Assembly: GCA_018676385.1 (NCBI GenBank)
Contig: JABHEX010000285.1
Location: 1-12,517, forward strand
DNA: 12,517 nt
DNA from: Akkermansiaceae bacterium
GTDB lineage: Bacteria > Verrucomicrobiota > Verrucomicrobiia > Verrucomicrobiales > Akkermansiaceae
Reading direction: 5' to 3'
Below the pieces are notes generated by a model. That model ran no database searches and was not told where the DNA came from. It worked only from the letters and a program-made list of their open reading frames with translations. Positions 6,556-12,517 of this stretch are shown here, piece after piece; the stretch's first letter is position 1; every line of letters starts with the position of its first letter. Position numbers and translations under genes: made by a program.

Positions 6556-8053
6556 GGATGTCACAGCTGAAATTCGCCCACGTGTGCGTTGGGAGTCGAT
6601 CGATCTCGGCTGTGCACTCGCCTCCAGGCATATTGGTGCCATTTGGAAAGCATGGGTAATCACTATTGTGCCACTTTGGATTCTGCTAGCCTTATTACTC
6701 AGGAATCATCCATTTTGGTTTATCGTTTGCACTTGGTGGCTGAAGCCGATCTATGACCGCGTGCCGCTGATGGTGGTTAGTCGCGCGCTTTTTGGTGCGG
6801 TTCCTAAGATGAAAGAAGTAGTTAAAGCCTGGCCAAAGCTGCTTGTGGGCAGACTTTGGTTTGCGCTCGTGGTTGGTAGGTTTTCTCCTTCACGTGGCCT
6901 TAGTATGCCGATCTCCGAATTGGAGGGGCTTAAAGGTCCAGCTTACAGGCAGCGGGTCAATCTTTTGGAAAGGAATGGGGGTGAGGGTGCTGTATCTGCG
7001 ACGCTCGTGGCTATTTTGTTAGAGTTTGTTGCTGGTATTAGCTTGGTTATGTTGGTCATCTGGATGGTGCCAAGTGATGTGAGTGATCGATGGTTTGATA
7101 GTATCGGAGACTTATTTTCCTATTACGATTGGACAGAAATGGCTGGTGGCCTGCTATGGACTATCGCGCTGGTGCGGTTGCTCTCCTTTATGCTGATGGA
7201 GCCGTTTTACGTGAGCTCTGGGTTCGCCCTTTACGTAAATAGCCGAACTCTAACAGAGGGGTGGGATATCGAATTGGCATTCAAACGCCTGGGCGCGCGA
7301 CTTCGTAAAAAGCGGGAAAGTAAATTGAGCGGAATGCATTCGAGTATTCTTCTCACAGTTCTGATGGGTTTGGCTATGATGGTATTTGCACCCAATACGC
7401 AGGCGAAGGGTGTGCTTCAGGAAGACATTTCAGAGATTCTTGCTGCGGATGACTTTACTGTCTATGACCGTATCGTAGAAGTGCCGAAAGAAACTAATAG
7501 TGATTCGTCTAGCTGGTTGGGTGAGTTTTTCAGCGGTCTAGGAATACCGTCTTTTATGGGGGTTGTTGGAACGATAATGTTTTATCTTGTTTTGATGGCC
7601 ATCATCGCTGGATTGATTTGGCTGATAGTAAAAAACAGACATGTTTTCTCTTCTAGTGCCACGCTCATTCGTGATTCTCAAGATGCAAAGACTCACGAGA
7701 TAATGGGAATGGATGTGGCTCCTGAGTCACTACCCGATGATGTTGTGGCAGCTGCGCGGGAGACATGGGGGCAGGGTGACTACAAGCTCGCTCTCAGTTT
7801 ACTCTATCGTGGGTCGATCACTTGGTTCGTTTTTCGGGATCAGCTTTCCATTGAGGAGAGTGATACTGAGGGCGACTGCCTAAGACGAGTTGAGGCGCTT
7901 GGGCAGCATCAATATGCTGATTATTTCTCCTCTTTAACCGATGCTTGGATTCTAGCTGCTTATGGCAAGCAGCAGCCTGATAATCATACGATGGTGACAC
8001 TTTGTGACAACTGGCCATTTTCTAATGTGAAACAGGAAAGGGGGCGACAATGA
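6545..8053 (+). CDS. Large membrane protein with C-terminal DUF4129 domain
   Basis: 502 residues from TTG 6545, supported by AGGAG at 6535-6539 with 5-bp spacing and by lack of another good start. It overlaps the SpoIIM-like gene by 11 bp and the next gene by 4 bp (ATGA). Hydrophobic segments lie at about 36-63, 151-175, 201-220, 265-284 and 340-362. The block MEPFYVSSGFALYVNSRTLT (218-237), leading into EGWDIELAFKRL, is a pattern I associate with DUF4129-operon proteins. The stretch 262-288 ends FAPNTQAKG, like a signal peptide followed by an exposed ~50-residue loop. DUF4129 occupies about 398-490 (AARETWGQGDYKLALSLLYRG ... ADYFSSLTDAWILAAYG) and probably lies in the cytoplasm. Function is unknown; a scaffold or client for MoxR is plausible. 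Confidence 0.85.
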   Translation: MKLEDVTAEIRPRVRWESIDLGCALASRHIGAIWKAWVITIVPLWILLALLLRNHPFWFIVCTWWLKPIYDRVPLMVVSRALFGAVPKMKEVVKAWPKLLVGRLWFALVVGRFSPSRGLSMPISELEGLKGPAYRQRVNLLERNGGEGAVSATLVAILLEFVAGISLVMLVIWMVPSDVSDRWFDSIGDLFSYYDWTEMAGGLLWTIALVRLLSFMLMEPFYVSSGFALYVNSRTLTEGWDIELAFKRLGARLRKKRESKLSGMHSSILLTVLMGLAMMVFAPNTQAKGVLQEDISEILAADDFTVYDRIVEVPKETNSDSSSWLGEFFSGLGIPSFMGVVGTIMFYLVLMAIIAGLIWLIVKNRHVFSSSATLIRDSQDAKTHEIMGMDVAPESLPDDVVAAARETWGQGDYKLALSLLYRGSITWFVFRDQLSIEESDTEGDCLRRVEALGQHQYADYFSSLTDAWILAAYGKQQPDNHTMVTLCDNWPFSNVKQERGRQ

Positions 8054-9264
8054 ACCGTGGCTTATTTGTGATCCTTACGATAGTTTCGGCGTTGCTTCTC
8101 TGCAGTTGTGGTGAAACAGAACAGAAGCGCCGTACTACAGGATACAAGGGTGAGGCTAGATCCAATGCTTTTCTTGCCGCCAAGCGATTGTTGGAGAAAT
8201 ACAATCACGAAGTTGACCAGCGCAGTGGATTGGGGGACTTGGACTACGGAACCTCGACCATTTTTCTCTCCCCCTCGTCAATGAATACCCTGGGGCGCGC
8301 CAAACGATTGATGGATTGGGTTGAGCAGGGAGGTCACCTTGTGTTTATGATTTCGGGGGGTGAAAGATCCGGAAATGATTTCCAGATAAAGGCGTCATCC
8401 TGGTCGATGTTTGATGAAGAGTCATCTGGTATGCTATACTTATTTGAGCAACTGGGCGTGGAAGTAGTGGACTGGAATACCGAGCCGGAAAATTCCGTGC
8501 TCGTCAGTATGAGTCGGGATGACTGGGAGTCGATGGAAGAAGAAAATCGCGTGCTGCTGGGATCGGAGGTTTCAGAGATTACTCTAATAAATAAGAAGCT
8601 CAAGATCCACCATAGGGGAGACAAAGGGCTCATTTATGATGTGCGCAACACAGGTGATATGGGTTCCGATGATGAACCTTCTAAAAATAAACACCGTTTC
8701 CTTAGTCTAAAGCATGGAATGGGAAGGGTGACTGTGCTTAGCGATGCACTGCCGCTGCGGAACCGATACATCGGGCAGGCAGACCACGCACAACTGCTCA
8801 TCGACTTAACGCAACTCTCACGCTCCGGTGTCATCCTCTTTGCTAATGGCACGAGTGCAAGTTTTCTATCCCTCGTCTGGCGATATTTCTGGATGGCAGT
8901 GATTGCCGTTGCCGTGGCAATTGTTTTTTGGCTATGGAAAAACCTGCCTCGTTTTGGACCGCAACAGGATATTCCAGATAGCCACATGCGCGAGTATCTC
9001 GGACAGGTGCGTGGTATTGGTCGTTTCCTTTGGCAGAATAAACGTGACGATGCGATGCTCGGTGCAATGCGCCGTACTATCCAATGTAGACTTGCCTTGA
9101 TATCTGGCGAACATCATGAAGGGATCTTCGAACAGTTAGCAGAAACTACTGGGTTGACTATGGAGCAGGTGATTGAGGCAATGACACGCAACGAGGTGCG
9201 CGAGCCAGGAACAATGGTGCGCGTCACCCGAAATCTGCAGAAAATTTATCAGCAAATTAACTAA
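8050..9264 (+). CDS. DUF4350-type protein, possible lipoprotein with a C-terminal membrane anchor
   Basis: 404 residues; ATG 8050 overlaps the previous stop by 4 bp and follows a strong purine tract (AGGAAAGGGGG). The N-terminus MNRGLFVILTIVSALLLCSC resembles a lipoprotein signal with Cys20 as acceptor (LCSC). Residues about 36-260 match the DUF4350 plan: NAFLAAKRLLEKYNHEV (39-55), YGTSTIFLSP, and RLMDWVEQGGHLVFMISGGE (86-105), an alpha/beta glutamine-amidotransferase-like fold without a visible catalytic triad. One membrane helix spans about 276-296 and is followed by a basic cytosolic tail with GQVRGIGRFLWQNKRDDAML (318-337) and a helical end. The N-domain would then be extracytoplasmic and the tail able to meet MoxR/DUF58. 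The function of DUF4350 is unknown. Confidence 0.85.
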   Translation: MNRGLFVILTIVSALLLCSCGETEQKRRTTGYKGEARSNAFLAAKRLLEKYNHEVDQRSGLGDLDYGTSTIFLSPSSMNTLGRAKRLMDWVEQGGHLVFMISGGERSGNDFQIKASSWSMFDEESSGMLYLFEQLGVEVVDWNTEPENSVLVSMSRDDWESMEEENRVLLGSEVSEITLINKKLKIHHRGDKGLIYDVRNTGDMGSDDEPSKNKHRFLSLKHGMGRVTVLSDALPLRNRYIGQADHAQLLIDLTQLSRSGVILFANGTSASFLSLVWRYFWMAVIAVAVAIVFWLWKNLPRFGPQQDIPDSHMREYLGQVRGIGRFLWQNKRDDAMLGAMRRTIQCRLALISGEHHEGIFEQLAETTGLTMEQVIEAMTRNEVREPGTMVRVTRNLQKIYQQIN

Positions 9265-9277
9265 CAATAAAAATAAC

Positions 9278-10291
9278 ATGATGGAAGAAAGCTACTCGCA
9301 TACAGAACCCGATGCACCTGAGGAGGTGTCCACCGAAGTATCATCAGCCGGAGTGCTGTGTCAGCAAATGTATGGTGAACTCCGCAAGGTTTTTTTTGGG
9401 CAGGACGATGTTGTCAGACAGATTCTTGCCGCGCTATTATCCGGGGGGCATGTGCTTCTTGAGGGGAAACCTGGATTGGGCAAAACTCACCTAGTTCTTG
9501 CACTGGCTAATACCTTTGGCGGAAACTTTGGGCGTATTCAATTTACACCCGATCTCATGCCGACTGATGTGACTGGGTTCACTCTGTTTGATATGAAGAG
9601 TCAAACGTTTCAGATGCGTCGTGGCCCGGTGTTTACTAATCTCTTGTTAGCGGATGAAATAAACCGCGCACCGGCTAAAACTCAGGCGTCATTGTTAGAA
9701 GTGATGCAGGAACAACAGGTGACCATCGATGGTGAGAGTCTGAAGCTCGAGCCGCCATTCATGACGCTAGCGACGCAAAACCCTATCGAACAAGAGGGGA
9801 CTTATCCGCTGCCTGAGGCTCAGCTTGACCGTTTCCTGATGAAGGTGATCATTGATTATCCAGATCAAATGAGCGAGGAGCAGGTTGTGACGCAGGTGAC
9901 TGCCTCTGCTGGGGCTAAGGGCTTGAATGCCGCATCTCTGAGTCAGGTGTGTGATCCCCAAACAATCATTCGGGCGCAGCAACAGTGCGCAGCGGTCAAT
10001 GCTGTGCCGGAAGTGGTGCGCTACGCGGTAAATATCTGTCGCGCTACCCGTGAGGCCCAGGGTATTAGCTTGGGTGCAGGAACGCGCGGGGGTATTAGTT
10101 TGATTCAAGTCGGAAAGGCATACGCGTTGATGAATGGACGCGATTTTGTTACACCGGATGATGTTAAGTCGGCCTGTTTGCCAGTCCTGCGCCACCGTGT
10201 GCAACTAGCACCAGAACTTGCTATTAGTGGACAGAAAATTGACGATGCGCTCGCTGAAATCGCAAGCGGCGTAGAAGCTCCACGTATTTAA
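9278..10291 (+). CDS. MoxR-family AAA+ ATPase
   Basis: 337 residues, normal family length. Walker A is GKPGLGKT (63-70) and Walker B LLLADEINR (122-130). The MoxR-specific block RIQFTPDLMPTDVTGF lies at 86-101, sensor 1 is ATQNP (165-169), the arginine-finger region is PLPEAQLDRF (177-186), and sensor 2 is LGAGTRG with Arg270 (265-271). The lid helix block is GRDFVTPDDV (287-296) and VLRHRVQL (303-310). All residues needed for ATP binding and hydrolysis are present. MoxR proteins are cytosolic AAA+ machines thought to remodel or mature partner complexes, usually with VWA-domain or DUF58 proteins. The start is ATG 9278 or the adjacent ATG 9281; no Shine-Dalgarno is visible, and the 13-bp gap suggests translational coupling. 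Confidence 0.97.
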   Translation: MMEESYSHTEPDAPEEVSTEVSSAGVLCQQMYGELRKVFFGQDDVVRQILAALLSGGHVLLEGKPGLGKTHLVLALANTFGGNFGRIQFTPDLMPTDVTGFTLFDMKSQTFQMRRGPVFTNLLLADEINRAPAKTQASLLEVMQEQQVTIDGESLKLEPPFMTLATQNPIEQEGTYPLPEAQLDRFLMKVIIDYPDQMSEEQVVTQVTASAGAKGLNAASLSQVCDPQTIIRAQQQCAAVNAVPEVVRYAVNICRATREAQGISLGAGTRGGISLIQVGKAYALMNGRDFVTPDDVKSACLPVLRHRVQLAPELAISGQKIDDALAEIASGVEAPRI

Positions 10292-10303
10292 TCACACAGC
10301 GCC

Positions 10304-11602
10304 GTGCAACCTACCCGCATATTGATTCTGGTAACGCTCGCGTGGGCAGTTCTTGGGTTTTGTGCCAGTTTGATTCCTGCTTGGCAGGTGATTTGGCTAT
10401 GGGGAGGTAGCGTGGCAGCTGTTTTTGTGCTGGTGGATTTTATTGCGGCATTATCGCTACCCGCCCCCGTGGTTGAACGGAAGCTGCCGAGTAGATTCGC
10501 CATGGGGGTTGAACAACTGGTTCCTGTGACCCTGAGGAATCGCTCTAAAATGCGGATCTGTGTCCTCTGCTACGATGGTATTCCTGGGGATGCTGAAAGC
10601 GACGAGCTTCCCTGGAAAGGAAAACTTCCGCGTAAGGGGTTCATGCGAATCGACTACCCGGTCACTATTAGCGAGCGAGGTATGAAGGATTTTGATTTGG
10701 CGCACCTGAGGATTTTTTCCCCTCTGTGTCTCTGGTCCAAGCGTGTGCGTGGTGGAGAAATTCAATCTACTCGCGTCTACCCGAATTACGAGCCAGTGCT
10801 TCGATATGCCTTGTTAGCTATGGAAAATTGCACCGAGCAAATGGGGATTATCAAAAAAAACCGTACTGGACTCAGTCGTGAATTCCATCAGCTACGCGAG
10901 TATCAGATCGGGGATATGCTTTCGCAGATTGATTGGAAAGCCACGTCGAAACGCCTCGAGCTGATCACACGAGATTACCAAGAACAGCGTGACCAAACGG
11001 TGGTTCTCGCCGTCGACTGCGGCCGGCGCATGCGTGCTCTTGATGGTGGCGTGACTCAGTTTGACCATTGTCTGAATGCCATGCTTCTGTTAGCCTACAC
11101 AGCTCTGCGTCAAGGCGACCACGTAGGTATCATTGGTGTGGGCGGAGCTGATCGATGGCTGGCACCGGTGAGGGGTGTGCAATCAATGACCACCATTCTG
11201 AATCATCTTTATAATTACGAAACATCGAACTCGCCTAGTGATTTTACTGAGGCGGCTGAGAGGCTTTTGACCCGCCAGCGACGTCGTGCGCTGGTGGTGA
11301 TGCTTAGTAATGTACGTGGTGAAGATGGGAACCAGCTGATTGAGCCACTACGTATGGTTCGCCGTCGTCACGTTACGATTCTCGCCAATTTACGTGAACA
11401 ATCTGTTGAGGATCGTATGAAAAAACCGTCTGCATCATTAGACGAAGCGCTTGAGGTCGGTGCTGCTGCAATGTATCTGGAGGAGAGGGCAAGACTGCTC
11501 ATTGAACTTCGTCAGCACGGTATTTTCACTATTGATTCTCTCTCAAATGATTTACCGGTGGCGCTCGCTAATGCATATCTCAGCGCGCGAGAGATGGTTT
11601 GA
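10304..11602 (+). CDS. DUF58-domain protein (MoxR partner)
   Basis: 432 residues from GTG 10304, 12 bp after the MoxR stop. Two N-terminal membrane helices (about 5-25 and 28-50) are followed by an extracytoplasmic-looking or beta-rich segment (70-160) and the DUF58 signature EFHQLREYQIGDMLSQIDWK (193-212), continuing ATSKRLELITRDYQEQR (213-229). A von Willebrand A-like fold follows, starting VVLAVDCGRRM (233-243). The MIDAS metal-site motif DxSxS is reduced to DCGRR, as in many DUF58 proteins, so classic metal-dependent ligand binding is doubtful. The rest of the fold (HVGIIGVGG, 273-281; RRRALVVMLSN, 326-336) is intact. It is the last gene of the six-gene block and the likely adaptor between MoxR and the membrane components. 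Confidence 0.93.
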   Translation: MQPTRILILVTLAWAVLGFCASLIPAWQVIWLWGGSVAAVFVLVDFIAALSLPAPVVERKLPSRFAMGVEQLVPVTLRNRSKMRICVLCYDGIPGDAESDELPWKGKLPRKGFMRIDYPVTISERGMKDFDLAHLRIFSPLCLWSKRVRGGEIQSTRVYPNYEPVLRYALLAMENCTEQMGIIKKNRTGLSREFHQLREYQIGDMLSQIDWKATSKRLELITRDYQEQRDQTVVLAVDCGRRMRALDGGVTQFDHCLNAMLLLAYTALRQGDHVGIIGVGGADRWLAPVRGVQSMTTILNHLYNYETSNSPSDFTEAAERLLTRQRRRALVVMLSNVRGEDGNQLIEPLRMVRRRHVTILANLREQSVEDRMKKPSASLDEALEVGAAAMYLEERARLLIELRQHGIFTIDSLSNDLPVALANAYLSAREMV

Positions 11603-11635
11603 TTGTAATTGATAATTAGAAACAGACAATTAACA

Positions 11636-12517
11636 ATGATCACAACGATGAATACATTTTATAACGCTTTTGATACTGAGCGAGTTTCTGGACATGAGTC
11701 GAGTGAAGATTTTCGGTCTCCATTTCAGATCGACCGTGATCGTGTTTTACACACTCCAGCGTTTCGTCGCTTGCAAAGTAAGACGCAGGTATTTTGGAGT
11801 GGGGAGTATGATTTTTACCGCACCAGACTGACTCATTCGTTGGAGGTGGCGCAAATTGGGCGTTCGATCTGTCACTGGCTAAAACAAAGCTCGGAAGTTT
11901 TAGGGGAAGACTATTTCATAGATCCTGAACTAGTTGAAGTGGTGTGTCTATCTCATGATCTTGGGCATCCACCGTTTGGTCACGCTGGTGAGCGTAGTTT
12001 AAATTATCTAATGCGAAGGTTCGGAGGATTTGAGGGTAATGCACAGACGCTTCGACTACTTACAGAGCGAATATTTTCTGTGAAAAATTCAGGTATGGAT
12101 CCGACTCGTGCATTTCTGGATGGTGTGCTGAAATACAAGACACTCTGGGGTGAATTGCGGACTGATGATGCATTGCCTGAAAACCATTTCATTTATAATG
12201 AGCAATCAAACTATCTTGACTGGGCGATGGGAGGTAATGATTTCCCCGTAGAATATACTCCGGGAAAGGTGAGGGATGGATTTAAATCGATTGAGTGCCA
12301 GGTGATGGATTGGGCTGATGATACTGCATATTCTTTGAATGACCTAGCCGACAGTGTTAGGGCTGGCTTTTTATCCATTGCACGCATTGAGCGGTGGGCA
12401 GAAAGCACAGGTGAGTCGACAGCCCGAGGCACACCGCTCGGAGATCTAATCAAGGCGATTCGGGGTAACCGTGTGGAACCATTTGCGGGCAAACGTATTG
12501 GCAAGTATATCCAGGCC
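11636..12517 (+). CDS. dgt: dGTPase-like HD-domain dNTP triphosphohydrolase, 3'-truncated by window edge
   Basis: The frame is open from ATG 11636 to the last base (294 codons). ATG 11648 (MNTFYNAFD) is an alternative start. The family removes triphosphate from dNTPs (dGTP in the E. coli type), giving nucleoside and PPPi, and controls dNTP pools or limits foreign DNA. Visible features are: FRSPFQIDRDRVLHTPAFRR (26-45), LQSKTQV (46-52), RTRLTHSLEV with metal-ligand His67, the HD pair H107-D108 in SHDLGHPPFGHAGE (106-119), FEGNAQTLRLLT (132-143) and the last metal-ligand Asp region DWADDTAYSLNDL (225-237). All expected active-site residues are present. It begins 33 bp after the DUF58 gene in AT-rich DNA, so it could be read from the same transcript or from its own promoter. 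Some 100-200 residues are probably missing at the right edge. Confidence 0.93.
   Translation, partial: MITTMNTFYNAFDTERVSGHESSEDFRSPFQIDRDRVLHTPAFRRLQSKTQVFWSGEYDFYRTRLTHSLEVAQIGRSICHWLKQSSEVLGEDYFIDPELVEVVCLSHDLGHPPFGHAGERSLNYLMRRFGGFEGNAQTLRLLTERIFSVKNSGMDPTRAFLDGVLKYKTLWGELRTDDALPENHFIYNEQSNYLDWAMGGNDFPVEYTPGKVRDGFKSIECQVMDWADDTAYSLNDLADSVRAGFLSIARIERWAESTGESTARGTPLGDLIKAIRGNRVEPFAGKRIGKYIQA

Noticed and set aside
9767..10204. 145-codon frame on the - strand opposite the MoxR gene
   Set aside because: Antisense shadow of the conserved AAA+ coding region.

Overview
The window looks like chromosomal DNA of a bacterium of about 50% GC, most likely a verrucomicrobium or a relative. This guess rests on gene style (a GC-moderate MoxR operon with weak Shine-Dalgarno signals, TTG and GTG starts, and a secreted protein with an FxYYFNP...NDxxLEF C-terminus that I associate with Verrucomicrobia/Planctomycetes) and has not been tested by any search.

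Layout. (1) Positions 1-1525, + strand: two AT-richer genes of unknown function. The first is cut by the left window edge. The second is a probable exported protein with a carboxypeptidase-regulatory-like beta domain, and its start overlaps the stop of the first. (2) Positions 1526-2567: about 1 kb without an intact gene. It holds a 13-bp tandem repeat, a roughly 156-bp inverted-repeat element that can fold into a three-way junction, C-skewed GC-rich sequence, and the last ~40 codons of an ISL3-like transposase with a probable right terminal repeat. It lies next to the 3' end of a tRNA-Arg(ACG) gene (- strand, 2568-2644, CCA encoded), so it looks like a decayed insertion zone. (3) Positions 2723-4625: a lysine 2,3-aminomutase family radical-SAM gene (- strand) diverging from a SufR-like winged-helix regulator gene (+ strand). 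They share a 100-bp intergenic region with a perfect 7-bp-arm palindrome. (4) Positions 4795-11602, + strand: a tight six-gene operon encoding RDD membrane protein, SpoIIM-like membrane protein, a large membrane protein with a C-terminal DUF4129 domain, a DUF4350 protein, a MoxR AAA+ ATPase and a DUF58 protein. Gaps run from an 11-bp overlap to 15 bp. (5) From 11636 to the right edge: the first 294 codons of a dGTPase-like HD-domain dNTP triphosphohydrolase.

How the genes work together. The six-gene block is a recognisable but functionally undescribed type of MoxR operon. MoxR AAA+ proteins are thought to act as chaperones that remodel or activate partner proteins, and DUF58 proteins are their usual genetic partners. 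The four membrane-associated proteins encoded upstream are the likely remainder of an envelope-linked complex. This block is the best candidate here for an undescribed system. The kamA/regulator pair may form a regulatory unit, because the regulator belongs to a family that senses Fe-S clusters and the divergent gene encodes a 4Fe-4S enzyme. However, two of the three family cysteine ligands are missing from the regulator.
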